Source: an uncultured Chlorobiota bacterium (lineage in GTDB: Bacteria; Bacteroidota; Ignavibacteria; UBA10030; UBA6906). From it: DNA of 64,000 bases. Location of the stretch: assembly GCA_900696645.1 (NCBI GenBank), contig CAADGV010000045.1:1-64000 (forward strand), given 5' to 3'. A model generated the notes under the pieces. That model was not told where the DNA came from and made no database searches. It saw nothing but the letters and a program-made list of their open reading frames with translations. Position numbers and translations under genes: made by a program. This document shows positions 16,288 through 25,102 of this stretch, piece after piece (within the stretch, counting starts at the first letter, position 1; each line of letters starts with the position of its first letter).

Positions 16288-18660
16288 TTAACACTTACTC
16301 CACCCGCAGTTCTGGCACAGTACGCAGCCACCGACATGTTCAACGTTGGTTCCGCATTCGGGGCAAGCCATGCTCGTCTTGGGTGTGGCATCGGAAGCAG
16401 TTGACTTCTTCGGTACGCCTTTCATGATCTTTACCGCCGGGGCTCCCTCGTCACGATAAAGCCTCATTCCCTCTTGCTCCCGTTCTTCGATGTAGCGCTC
16501 AAGCACCTTGCCGATGGCGTCCGGAGTTGAGAGAATCTGCTCGCCATTGCCGCCCCACACCGGCATCGGGCCTGAAATACCTTTGAGATGCTTCACTACT
16601 TCACGCGGCTCAATGCCCGAACGCAACGCCAGCGAAATCAGCCTGCTGATGGCCTCGCTTTGTGCTGCTGCATTGCCGCCTGCCTTGCCAATTGCCGAAA
16701 ATACCTCACAAATGCCGTTTTCATCCTCATTAATGGTCACATACAACGTGCCTTCGCCCGTTTTTACCCGTTCGGTAACGCCGTAGGTTCGTGTCGGGCG
16801 GTTGCGGGGAACCCGCTGCACAGATGCCGGGGCTGCCGAGCCTTTCTCTTTCTTCTTGGCAAACTCCTCGGTCTGCAAGATGCCTTCCCGACTTCCCTCG
16901 CGGTAAACAGTAATGCCTTTGAGTCCGGCTTTGTATGCCGTCATGTAAATGTCGGCTACGGTTTCAACGCTAACGTCTTCGGCAAGATTGACCGTCGAGG
17001 AGATTGAGCTATCCACATACTTCTGAATCACTCCCTGCATTTTCACTCGGAAGTAGGGGTCGATGTCGTGTGCCGTTACCACGTAATCCGGCAGATTCTC
17101 ATCATCCCCGAACATCTTCTTAATGAGGGGATGATAGACTTTGTATTCGGTGTACGTGTCGCCGTCGTGGTTCTTTACCTTTCGGCGATAGCTTGTGCAG
17201 AAGATCGGCTCAATGCCGGAGCTTGTCTGCGCCACGATGGATCCCGTACCAACCGGCGGCACCGTGATAACCGTGCTGTTGCGGATGCCGTTTTTCTTGA
17301 TAGCATCCTTGATTTCCTTCGGGAGAGCCTGGATGAACTTGCTCTTTGAATATCCTTCCCATTTGTAGAGGGGGAAGGAGCCTTTTTCTTTCGCCAACTC
17401 TACGGAAGTTTTGTACGACTCGTCGCGGATTACGCGCATGATCTTTTCCGTGGCATCGAGGGCTTCCTGCGAGTCGTATCTGATTTTCATCATCACCAAC
17501 GCGTCGGCAAGTCCGGTAATGCCCAACCCGATACGCCGGTCGGAGCCGACGGCTTTCTTTATTTTGTCGAGGGCGTGGTTCTGCATGTTGTACTCGACCA
17601 CGTTATCCATGAAGCGGGTTGAGATGCGTGTTACCTCGGCAAGCTCGTCGTACATGAAATTGCCCTTCCCGTCCACGAACTTTGCCAGATTGATATTGCC
17701 GAGATTGCACGCTGTGTACGACGCCAACGGCTGCTCGCCGCAGGGATTCGTGCTTGTGAGCGGGTTCGCGTACTCGACGTTGTGATAGTCCTTCATCGTA
17801 TCCCAGAAGATAATTCCGGGTTCGGCGGAAGCGTGGGCATTCTTGATAATCTTATACCACAACTCCTTTGCCTTCACGGTTCGATAGACTTTGCCTCCCC
17901 AGCGGAGATCGAAATCGGCGTCGTTCATTACGGCATTCATGAACTCATGCGTCAGCAAAACGCTGATGTTGGCATGTTGCACCTTGATGCGTCGCGGATC
18001 GTTCTTGATGGTAATGAACTTTTCGACGTCGGGATGGTCGACGCGAATCGTCAGCATCAATGCGCCGCGGCGTCCGGCTTGTGAAACGGTGTTTGTGCTT
18101 TCGCTGAAGAGATTCATGAATGCCGTTGCGCCGGGCGAGTGATCAATCGTCGCGTTGACGGAAGCGCCTTCAGGACGGAGAATCGACAAATCCGTTCCGA
18201 CGCCGCCGCCTGTGCGGTACACCATCGCCGATTCGGTGATGCAGCGGTAGATGCCTTCAAGACTGTCTTCTTCAATAGGGATGACGTAGCAATTGGAAAG
18301 TGTCGGGCGGCGCTTTGCCTCTTCGCGTCCGGCGCCGTGCATTACGCGACCCCCGGGGACGAACTTGAAATCGAACAACAAATTCAAAAACTGGTTGTAC
18401 CAATACTCCTTGCTCGCTTCCGTTGTTTCAACGGAGGCAAGCGCGCGGGCTATGCGGCTCCACATGTGCATCGGGCCCTGTTCGTTCGGGGCGAGATATT
18501 TCGAACGCAGAACATCGGCGGCGAGATCGTTATCGCCGTAATAGTCCTTTGCATCCAATGCAAGGTCGGTGATGTTCGGGTCGAGTGATGTTTTCGCTGC
18601 GTGAGTCTGGGTGGGTTTGGTTGAAACTGTTGGAGCGGGGGATATCTCCTTGTTCGCCAT
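16288..18660 (-). CDS. nrdJ: Class II (adenosylcobalamin-dependent) ribonucleoside-diphosphate reductase
   Basis: The protein is about 790 residues; ATG 18660 is favoured (AAGGG upstream), with ATG 18675 in frame as an alternative. It makes deoxyribonucleotides using B12. Features visible: SNCYVIPIEEDSLEGI (first active-site Cys), the thiyl-radical loop NPCGEQPLASYTACNLG, the PPVGTGSIVAQTSSGIEP segment of the barrel, and GLKGITVYREGSR near the end of the catalytic domain. After a linker the C-terminus carries a TSCPD-like region (TLYVTINEDENGICEVF) and a Cys-rich tail (CPECGT, CVLCQNCGWSKC). It is the only reductase seen here. It has a long leader with its own promoter and hairpin. Confidence 0.96.
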   Translation of the reverse strand: MANKEISPAPTVSTKPTQTHAAKTSLDPNITDLALDAKDYYGDNDLAADVLRSKYLAPNEQGPMHMWSRIARALASVETTEASKEYWYNQFLNLLFDFKFVPGGRVMHGAGREEAKRRPTLSNCYVIPIEEDSLEGIYRCITESAMVYRTGGGVGTDLSILRPEGASVNATIDHSPGATAFMNLFSESTNTVSQAGRRGALMLTIRVDHPDVEKFITIKNDPRRIKVQHANISVLLTHEFMNAVMNDADFDLRWGGKVYRTVKAKELWYKIIKNAHASAEPGIIFWDTMKDYHNVEYANPLTSTNPCGEQPLASYTACNLGNINLAKFVDGKGNFMYDELAEVTRISTRFMDNVVEYNMQNHALDKIKKAVGSDRRIGLGITGLADALVMMKIRYDSQEALDATEKIMRVIRDESYKTSVELAKEKGSFPLYKWEGYSKSKFIQALPKEIKDAIKKNGIRNSTVITVPPVGTGSIVAQTSSGIEPIFCTSYRRKVKNHDGDTYTEYKVYHPLIKKMFGDDENLPDYVVTAHDIDPYFRVKMQGVIQKYVDSSISSTVNLAEDVSVETVADIYMTAYKAGLKGITVYREGSREGILQTEEFAKKKEKGSAAPASVQRVPRNRPTRTYGVTERVKTGEGTLYVTINEDENGICEVFSAIGKAGGNAAAQSEAISRLISLALRSGIEPREVVKHLKGISGPMPVWGGNGEQILSTPDAIGKVLERYIEEREQEGMRLYRDEGAPAVKIMKGVPKKSTASDATPKTSMACPECGTNVEHVGGCVLCQNCGWSKC

Positions 18661-18704
18661 GGGCTGACCCTTCATTCTAGTGTTGCTGACTTCTGTTATT
18701 TTGC

Positions 18705-18744
18705 AAAAACGAAAGCCCGTCTCTACTGCTCATTTTCGGGCTTT
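18705..18744 (-). promoter_or_regulatory. Terminator-like hairpin in the nrdJ leader
   Basis: On the minus strand AAAGCCCG (18744-18737) pairs with CGGGCTTT (18719-18712) over a 17-base loop, followed by CGTTTTT. It lies between the predicted nrdJ promoter (18864-18892) and the start codon, about 45 bases before the ATG. Such a position suggests attenuation or a leader switch, but no known riboswitch core was recognised. Confidence 0.55.
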
Positions 18745-18863
18745 TTAGGGGATTCTTATTTTCTTTCTACTTTCTAAGTCCGTTCTCGCAACTTGCTGTC
18801 AATAAATAAGTTACAGAAAGAACTTGTGTTGTAGAAGGAGTTGTTTTCTTTTTGGTGGGTCAA

Positions 18864-18892
18864 AATATAACACCGCCACACGCCGAAGTCAA
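18864..18892 (-). promoter_or_regulatory. Predicted sigma70-type promoter of nrdJ
   Basis: Minus strand: TTGACT (18892-18887), exactly 17 bases, TATATT (18869-18864). Transcription would start near 18857 and give a leader of about 200 bases. The 540-base gap between nrdJ and the divergent acyl-CoA synthetase holds this promoter, the leader hairpin and the synthetase promoter, with no gene. Confidence 0.6.
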
Positions 18893-19085
18893 GTTAAAAT
18901 TTCAAACAAAATTTTTCCGTCAATAAAATCAATCACTTAGCCTAACTGAAAAATACTGCGATATGAACATGAGTGAACAATAGTATGCAACTTCGCAAGC
19001 TATCGGTTTATCAACCTACACTATGCTCTAATCTGACTCCGCTACACCACAATCCAATCTTACAGCGAACTTTGGACGGTATACC

Positions 19086-19114
19086 TTGTTTTTTGATGTG
19101 GGAGAGAATATATT
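19086..19114 (+). promoter_or_regulatory. Possible promoter of the acyl-CoA synthetase gene
   Basis: TTGTTT (19086-19091), 17 bases, TATATT (19109-19114), about 85 bases before the ATG at 19200. The -35 box is imperfect. Confidence 0.4.
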
Positions 19115-19199
19115 GAGTGCGGAAATTATCATCTCCCGATAACCATCCCGGCTGTAACGCTCCACCCGATAGTTCAATCAAACAAGAAAAGGGTCAGCT

Positions 19200-21017
19200 A
19201 TGTCAGTTGTAGTGCAGTTTGCAACTATTCCTGAAATGTTCGACAGGATCACGTCGAAATTCGCCAACTCCACCCGTCCGATGCTAATGGTAAAGAAGGA
19301 CGGGACGTATCAGCCAATCAGCTATGCAGAAGTCCGCAGAAAAGTCGAGTTGACGGCGTTTGGGCTAGCCGCTCTCGGGCTTCAGCGGGGGGATATGATA
19401 AGCATTATTGCCGAGAACCGGCCGGAATGGGCTTACGCAGATCAGGCGATTGCGGCGTTGGGAGCCGTTAGCGTTCCCGTCTATCCGACAATGACAGCAA
19501 AGCAGAATGAGTACATTTTCAACGATGCCGGCGTGAAAGCGGTTATCGTTTCCAATCAGTTTCAACTCAACAAAGTACTGAAGTCGCTCGAATCCGTTCC
19601 GACGCTGAAACACGTCATTGTCATGAATGAGGGGGTGGATGCCGGGGCCGCAAATGTTCTCTCGTTCGGCTATCTGCTCACACTCGGAGAGGAACTGAAG
19701 AATAAGCAGCCCGACCTTGTCGAAAAATCGCGCAAACTGGTAAAGCAGGATGATCTGCTGACGCTCATCTATACGTCCGGAACCACAGGCAATCCGAAGG
19801 GCGTGATGCTGACGCATTGGAATCTCTGCAGCAACATCCGGGACGCGGCAATCTGTATCAAAATAGAAGAGAACGACATTCTGCTTTCCTTCCTCCCGTT
19901 GAGTCACTCATTCGAACGCATGGCCGGAAATTATACGGCAATGGCTTGCGGGGCAACAATTGCCTACGCCGAAAGCATCGAAACAGTTCAAAACAATCTC
20001 GTTGAAGTCCGTCCCCATATTATCACCACCGTGCCACGACTGTTCGAGCGCATGCACAGCCGCATCATGAAAGCGGTGGATGCGGCTCCACCGAAGCGGC
20101 AGAAGCTGTTTTTCTGGGCAATCGAAACGGGCAGGCAGTTTGCAGCCGCCCGCAAAGCCCGGAAATTCTCCCCGATTCTGAAGGCGAAACATGCTCTTGC
20201 CGACAAGCTCGTTCTCAGTAAGATTCGGGCGAAGCTCGGCGGCAGAATGAAATTCATGGTGTCGGGAGGAGCCGCTCTTCCGAAGGAATTCGGCGAATTT
20301 TTTGAAGCCGTCGGCATCACGATTCTGGAAGGGTACGGACTCACGGAAACCTCGCCGGTTATTTCGGCTAACAGGCTCGACGAGTATCGCTTCGGCACAG
20401 TCGGGAGGGCCATTCCGAATGTTGAGGTGAAGATTGCGCCCGATGGCGAAATCCTCTCCCGCGGCCCGAACATCATGCAAGGATACTGGAACTTGCCGCA
20501 AGAAACCGCTCAAGTTATTGACAATGAGGGATGGTTCCATACTGGCGACATCGGCGTATTTGATGATGACGGGTTCTTGAAGATTACCGACAGGAAGAAG
20601 CATTTGTTCGTCAGCTCGGGAGGAAAGAACATAGCGCCGCAACCGATTGAGAATCTGTTCCTGACAAGCAAGTATATCGAACAGTTCGTGCTGATTGGCG
20701 ACCGGAGGATGTTCTGCACAGCGTTGGTTGTTCCCGATTTTGATGCATTGAAAACGTATGCTCAGGAGAAGGGGATCGCATTGGCTCACAATCACGAGCT
20801 CGTCCGTCATCCCGAAATCAACCAACTTATCGAAAAGGATATCGAGGGCATACAGCGAGACCTTGCGAACTTCGAGCGCGTCCGGAAATTCATTCTTCTT
20901 GCAAAGCCGTTCACTGTCGAAGATGGCGAGCTAACGCCAACTCAAAAAGTGAAACGAAAAGTTGTTGAGGAGAAATTCGCCGACCTCATCGACGGGATGT
21001 ATCAAGGCTTGCAATAG
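19200..21017 (+). CDS. Long-chain fatty acyl-CoA synthetase (AMP-forming)
   Basis: The protein is 605 residues. It activates fatty acids with ATP and CoA. The P-loop-like motif IYTSGTTGNPKGVM (about 190-203), the GYGLTETSP motif, and the GWFHTGDIG and TDRKKHLFVSSGGKNIAPQP segments are those of ANL-superfamily long-chain ligases (FAA1/FadD15 type). Starts at ATG 19200 after AAAAGGG. Monocistronic, with its own likely promoter. It could feed beta-oxidation or lipid synthesis; the neighbouring nuo genes do not decide this. Confidence 0.93.
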   Translation: MSVVVQFATIPEMFDRITSKFANSTRPMLMVKKDGTYQPISYAEVRRKVELTAFGLAALGLQRGDMISIIAENRPEWAYADQAIAALGAVSVPVYPTMTAKQNEYIFNDAGVKAVIVSNQFQLNKVLKSLESVPTLKHVIVMNEGVDAGAANVLSFGYLLTLGEELKNKQPDLVEKSRKLVKQDDLLTLIYTSGTTGNPKGVMLTHWNLCSNIRDAAICIKIEENDILLSFLPLSHSFERMAGNYTAMACGATIAYAESIETVQNNLVEVRPHIITTVPRLFERMHSRIMKAVDAAPPKRQKLFFWAIETGRQFAAARKARKFSPILKAKHALADKLVLSKIRAKLGGRMKFMVSGGAALPKEFGEFFEAVGITILEGYGLTETSPVISANRLDEYRFGTVGRAIPNVEVKIAPDGEILSRGPNIMQGYWNLPQETAQVIDNEGWFHTGDIGVFDDDGFLKITDRKKHLFVSSGGKNIAPQPIENLFLTSKYIEQFVLIGDRRMFCTALVVPDFDALKTYAQEKGIALAHNHELVRHPEINQLIEKDIEGIQRDLANFERVRKFILLAKPFTVEDGELTPTQKVKRKVVEEKFADLIDGMYQGLQ

Positions 21018-21190
21018 GTTGTTCAGCACATAGTCAGGGTGCCGTTGTTTGTTAAGCTATGTACGGCGGCGCCCGCGGCTTTAGATCCGGTGAATTTGCC
21101 CAAAACTTGCCTTTCCGCTCAGTTTTGCCTACCTTTTCTAAGCTTTTTCCACGGAATATTTCTTATTCGTATGTTGTTTAAGGTCTGTAG

Positions 21191-21547
21191 ATGATAGATC
21201 AGTATGTTCCCATCGGGATCATGATGGTAGTCGCCATCGTGTTCGGTATTGTGTTAGCCAATATCAACAAGTGGATCGGGCCAAAGCGTCCCAGCGACGA
21301 AAAACTCTCGACCTACGAAAGCGGTATGGAGCCGGTAAAAACGGCGCGGGAACGGTTCTCGATCAAATTCTATATGGTGGCGATGCTGTTCATCGTATTC
21401 GATATCGAAATCGTTTTCATGTATCCCTGGGCGGTGAAATTCAAGGAGCTGGGGTTGTTCGGGTTTGTCGAGATGACTGTGTTCATTCTGATTCTTGTAG
21501 TCGGATTTGTTTATGTATGGAGGAAAGGAGCGCTAAAATGGGATTAG
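21191..21547 (+). CDS. nuoA: NADH-quinone oxidoreductase subunit A
   Basis: The protein is 118 residues with three TM helices and the conserved loop [20 protein letters not shown], as well as [12 protein letters not shown]. It forms part of the membrane arm of complex I. First gene of the nuo operon; its end overlaps nuoB by 10 bases. Confidence 0.97.
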   Translation: MIDQYVPIGIMMVVAIVFGIVLANINKWIGPKRPSDEKLSTYESGMEPVKTARERFSIKFYMVAMLFIVFDIEIVFMYPWAVKFKELGLFGFVEMTVFILILVVGFVYVWRKGALKWD

Positions 21548-22080
21548 AGAAACTGGAACAAGACGGCTTCATGGTCACGAAGCTTGACGCGGCCATCAAC
21601 TGGGCACGCAAGAATTCCCTCTGGCCGATGCCGATGGGCATTTCGTGCTGCGCTATTGAGATGATGGCAACCGCCTCCCCACGGTTCGATATCTCGCGGT
21701 TCGGCTCAGAAGTAATGCGTTTTACTCCGCGCCAATGTGATATCATGATAGTGGCGGGGACAGTGACATACAAAATGGCCAAGGTCGTTCGCAAGATCTA
21801 CGACCAAATGCCCGACCCGAAGTGGGTAATTTCCATGGGAGCCTGCGCATCAAGCGGCGGTATGTTCCGTTCGTATTCTGTTGTTCAGGGCATCGATCAG
21901 TTCATGCCGGTTGATGTCTTTGTTGCGGGTTGTCCTCCACGGCCCGAGAATCTGTTGAATGCGCTTATAGCATTACAACGAAAAGTTGAGGGTGACCGGA
22001 CGCTCGGACATCTCATCAGCGGCGGGCCGATTAATATCAATGAAGCGGGAGAAATCGAAAAGGCTCACGTAGCTGCGTAA
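21538..22080 (+). CDS. nuoB: NADH-quinone oxidoreductase subunit B
   Basis: The protein is 180 residues. Start ATG 21538, preceded by AGGAAAGGAG; the frame is open far upstream but only because it overlaps nuoA. It carries the N2 cluster ligands: GISCCAIEM (tandem Cys), GACASSGG and AGCPPRPE. This subunit makes the last Fe-S step before quinone. Confidence 0.97.
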   Translation: MGLEKLEQDGFMVTKLDAAINWARKNSLWPMPMGISCCAIEMMATASPRFDISRFGSEVMRFTPRQCDIMIVAGTVTYKMAKVVRKIYDQMPDPKWVISMGACASSGGMFRSYSVVQGIDQFMPVDVFVAGCPPRPENLLNALIALQRKVEGDRTLGHLISGGPININEAGEIEKAHVAA

Positions 22081-22112
22081 GGTTCTCTTCCTTCAATACC
22101 AAATCTGAATCA

Positions 22113-22595
22113 ATGAACGAACTCATAGTCAGCAAACTCAAAGAGAAATTTCCGGACAGCATCGAAGGCACAAGCGAATTCCGTGGCGACCTCACGGTTC
22201 AAGTCAAAAAAAACGATATTGTCAAAGTGGGCGAATTCCTCAAGAACGATCCCGAACTCTCATTTGATTTGATAATCGACCTGCTTGGCGTGGATATGTA
22301 CAGGCCCGAGGGGCGCTTCGAAGTTATCTATAACATCTACTCCATCAAGAACAGCAAATACGTCAGGCTGAAGGTTTTGGTTGATGAGGATGATTGTGTT
22401 GTTCCGACGGTAACGGGTGTTTGGCCCGGGGCCAACTGGCACGAACGCGAGACCTACGATATGATGGGCGTGAAGTTCTTCGGCCACCCCGACTTGCGCC
22501 GCATGTACATGCCGGAAGAATATGCGTATTATCCGCTCCGCAAAGATTTTCCCCTGATGGGAATCCCTGACTCGATCCCGCTTCCAAGAAAGTAA
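22113..22595 (+). CDS. nuoC: NADH-quinone oxidoreductase subunit C
   Basis: The protein is 160 residues, separate from NuoD (not the fused NuoCD of enterobacteria). Conserved signature WHERETYDMMGVKFFGHPDL followed by RRMYMPEE and YPLRKDFPL. It is a peripheral-arm subunit. It lies 32 bases after nuoB and 15 before nuoD. Confidence 0.96.
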   Translation: MNELIVSKLKEKFPDSIEGTSEFRGDLTVQVKKNDIVKVGEFLKNDPELSFDLIIDLLGVDMYRPEGRFEVIYNIYSIKNSKYVRLKVLVDEDDCVVPTVTGVWPGANWHERETYDMMGVKFFGHPDLRRMYMPEEYAYYPLRKDFPLMGIPDSIPLPRK

Positions 22596-22610
22596 CCTGA
22601 ATCGATTGCT

Positions 22611-23861
22611 ATGTTCGTTGCCGACCACCCGAAAAAAAGTCAAATCCTCCAAGCCCTCGAAGATGCCGACACGACGATAACCATCGAAGATCCGCTTGAG
22701 AACACGATGGTTCTCAACATGGGGCCGCAACACCCCGCCACGCACGGCGTGCTGCGGTTGCTTGTGAAACTCGACGGCGAAACCGTTGTCAATTCTGTGC
22801 CCGAGCTCGGATACCTTCACCGCGGCTATGAGAAGATTGGCGAGAACTCGACATATCACGAGTTCATTCCGCATACAGACCGGCTCGACTATCTTTCACC
22901 GCTTTCCAACAACGTCGGATATGTTCTTGCGGTTGAGAAACTGATCGGTGTTGAGGTGCCGGTGCGGGCGCAGTATATCCGTGTCTTGATCTGTGAAATG
23001 GCCCGCGTCGCTTCACATCTCGTTGCCGTCGGCAGCATGGCGATGGATGTCGGCGCGCTGACAGTGTTGCTGTGGACGTTCCGGGAACGCGAGAAGTTGC
23101 TGGATATCTACGATGTGCTTTGCGGCGCCCGGTTCACAACCAGCTACACCCGCATCGGCGGGCTGCAGCAAGACTGGACCGACACATGCACCGCTATGCT
23201 CACAAAGTTCCTCGATGAGTTTGATGTGTCGTTGAAGGAAGTGGAAGGCCTTCTCTTCACCAACAAAATCTTCATCGACCGTTGTGAAGATGTTGGCTTC
23301 ATTTCACAGGAGCAATGTATTGCTCTCGGAATGACGGGCCCGATTCTCCGTGCTTCCGGCGTGCCGCGTGATTTGCGTCGCGATAATCCCTATCTCGTCT
23401 ATAACGAGCTTGATTTTGATGTTATCACGGCGAAGGAAAGCGATTCGCTTGCACGATTCTATGTGAGATTTTCCGAAGCTCGCGAGAGTGCCAAAATTCT
23501 CCGCCAAGCCCTGCAGAAGATGCCGCAGGGTCCCATTCATGCCAATGAGGCGAAGAAGGTCCTTCCCCGGAAAGATCGCATCTACACGAAAATGGAAGAG
23601 TTGATTCACGACTTTATGCTCATCAATCTTGGCATTGATCCGCCCGTTGGCGAAGTGTATCAAGGCATCGAATCGTCGAAAGGTGAACTGGGCTTCTATC
23701 TTGTGAGCGACGGGACGGGGCATCCGTGGCGGTTGAAAATCCGCAGCCCCTCGATGGTAAATCTCTCCGCCTTGCCGGTGATGGTCAAGGGAGGGATGAT
23801 CTCCGATATCGTGGCAATCATCGGCAGCATTGATCCGGTGATGGGGGAAGCGGATAAGTAA
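22611..23861 (+). CDS. nuoD: NADH-quinone oxidoreductase subunit D
   Basis: The protein is 416 residues. Hallmarks: MGPQHPATHGVLR, GYLHRGYEKIGE, and the C-terminal GSIDPVMGEADK expected of the 49-kDa subunit that lines the quinone site. The first 25 residues (before DPLENTMVLN) are variable. Next comes a 77-base gap with a palindromic repeat before nuoE. Confidence 0.97.
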   Translation: MFVADHPKKSQILQALEDADTTITIEDPLENTMVLNMGPQHPATHGVLRLLVKLDGETVVNSVPELGYLHRGYEKIGENSTYHEFIPHTDRLDYLSPLSNNVGYVLAVEKLIGVEVPVRAQYIRVLICEMARVASHLVAVGSMAMDVGALTVLLWTFREREKLLDIYDVLCGARFTTSYTRIGGLQQDWTDTCTAMLTKFLDEFDVSLKEVEGLLFTNKIFIDRCEDVGFISQEQCIALGMTGPILRASGVPRDLRRDNPYLVYNELDFDVITAKESDSLARFYVRFSEARESAKILRQALQKMPQGPIHANEAKKVLPRKDRIYTKMEELIHDFMLINLGIDPPVGEVYQGIESSKGELGFYLVSDGTGHPWRLKIRSPSMVNLSALPVMVKGGMISDIVAIIGSIDPVMGEADK

Positions 23862-23928
23862 ATTTCGAATTGCGGATTTTCAATGTCGAATTGAACCGAT
23901 CCGCAATTCACAATTCGTAATTCGAAAT
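23862..23928 (+). repeat. Imperfect palindrome between nuoD and nuoE
   Basis: ATTTCGAATTGCGGAT begins directly after the nuoD stop and is mirrored by ATCCGCAATTC and then TAATTCGAAAT at the end of the 77-base gap, so it can fold into a long A/T-rich stem. It has no run of T after it, so it is not an obvious terminator; the family of 'TTCGAATTGCGGA' repeats could be mobile. Confidence 0.65.
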
Positions 23929-23938
23929 CCAACATACT

Positions 23939-24403
23939 ATGCTATCCGAACAGAATCTCAAGAAAATAGAAGAACTCAAAACGCATTATCCCAATCCGCG
24001 TCCGGTTGTGCTTGCCGCATTGTGGATGTGGCAGGATGAACACGGCTGGATTTCGGAAGAAGGAATGAAGTACGTTGCGGGTTTGGTGAACATGCCTCCG
24101 CATGAAGTGTACGGCATCGTTACATTTTACACCATGTTCAACCGCAAACCGGTTGGCAGGCACAAGATTGAAGTCTGCACGAATGTTTCCTGTATGCTGC
24201 GCAACAGCGACAAAATCGTGAAGCATTTAGAGAACAGGTTGAACGTGAAAATGGGTGAGACAACACCCGACAATCGTTTCACGCTGGTGGAAGCGGAATG
24301 TCTTGGCGCATGCGGCTACGCTCCGATGCTGCAATGCGGCGACGAGTACTACGAGAATCTGGACGAAGCAAAGGTGGACAGGATTTTGAGTGAGCTGAAG
24401 TAG
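23939..24403 (+). CDS. nuoE: NADH-quinone oxidoreductase subunit E
   Basis: The protein is 154 residues, a thioredoxin-fold [2Fe-2S] subunit. The cluster ligands appear as EVCTNVSCMLR (Cys-x4-Cys) and ECLGACGYAPM (Cys-x3-Cys). In the family it works with NuoF to oxidise NADH. It normally sits directly before nuoF; here a two-gene insert separates them. Confidence 0.96.
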   Translation: MLSEQNLKKIEELKTHYPNPRPVVLAALWMWQDEHGWISEEGMKYVAGLVNMPPHEVYGIVTFYTMFNRKPVGRHKIEVCTNVSCMLRNSDKIVKHLENRLNVKMGETTPDNRFTLVEAECLGACGYAPMLQCGDEYYENLDEAKVDRILSELK

Positions 24404-24436
24404 TTGTTTTTTTGAACCGACAACTCTGATGGAACA

Positions 24437-24748
24437 GTGGATATAGTCAGGTCAAAACGGGATGTTCCCATTAGGCTGCCGGGCGAACGGTGGATTCACA
24501 TAACAGAAGAACACTCCGAACTTGCCGGCTACTATTACGAAGTTCTTGAAGTTGTTTCAGATCCGGATATCATATTTGAAGGAAGTTCAGGTGAGTGCCT
24601 TGCCGTTAGACACATTGAACGCAACAAACATCTGGTTGTGGTTTACCGGGAAAGTAATGCCAACGACGGCTTTGTGATTACGGCCTTTCTTACAGGCCGA
24701 ATGAAGCAGCTCGAAAGAAGAAAGAAGATATGGGAGCGACAGAAATAG
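24437..24748 (+). CDS. Toxin-like small protein (PBECR/RelE-barnase-type nuclease fold, tentative)
   Basis: The protein is 103 residues, GTG start at 24437. The pattern RWIHITEEHSELAGYYYEVL, then EGSSGECLAVRHI, then KHLVVVYRE, then GFVITAFLTGRMKQLERRKKIW matches proteins annotated as PBECR or RelE/barnase-type nucleases that sit next to DUF2283 proteins. Histidines and arginines in those positions would be the catalytic candidates. It overlaps the next gene by 19 bases. The pair is inserted between nuoE and nuoF on the same strand. There is no strong ribosome site before the GTG, so the start is not certain. The toxin role is inferred from family and pairing. Confidence 0.6.
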   Translation: MDIVRSKRDVPIRLPGERWIHITEEHSELAGYYYEVLEVVSDPDIIFEGSSGECLAVRHIERNKHLVVVYRESNANDGFVITAFLTGRMKQLERRKKIWERQK

Positions 24749-24966
24749 CAGAAGTGCTGGCTCTTGTGCCGGAACTCTTGAAAGTCCCGCATTCGAGAAT
24801 ATGGACTTCTTACGACAAAGAGGCTGACGTTTTGTATATCAGCTTCAAGAAGCCGAGTCATGCCGATGATTCTGAAATAACCGATGATAATATAATCATT
24901 CGTTACGAAGGTGAGGAGGTTGTCGGTATAACTGTTCTTGATGCGAGCAAGAGGGTCAGAAATTAA
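24730..24966 (+). CDS. DUF2283 protein, likely antitoxin partner
   Basis: The protein is 78 residues. The DUF2283 signature is visible: WTSYDKEADVLYISF, then a spacer, then DDNIIIRYEGEEVVGITVLDASKR. DUF2283 proteins are small and usually sit beside RelE-like or DUF4258-type genes. It overlaps its partner by 19 bases, so translation is probably coupled. The reading ends 136 bases before nuoF. A second DUF2283 gene lies at 34423-34647. Confidence 0.75.
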   Translation: MGATEIAEVLALVPELLKVPHSRIWTSYDKEADVLYISFKKPSHADDSEITDDNIIIRYEGEEVVGITVLDASKRVRN

Positions 24967-25102
24967 TAGCCTTACCTTGACGGAAGCAGACTATTTCTGT
25001 GAGAACCTGAAATCGTTCCTTTGTGCAGCATGTTGAACAATCGGCTTGCACACTACGGAGTTACGCGGTACCGAAAATTAAACTGCAATTAACGTTGATG
25101 AG

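Noticed and set aside
18660-18860. Cobalamin riboswitch before the B12-dependent reductase
   Set aside because: No B12-box-like core was seen in the leader; only a terminator-like hairpin.
19908-20825. 305-residue minus-strand frame
   Set aside because: Antisense to the acyl-CoA synthetase; no family pattern.
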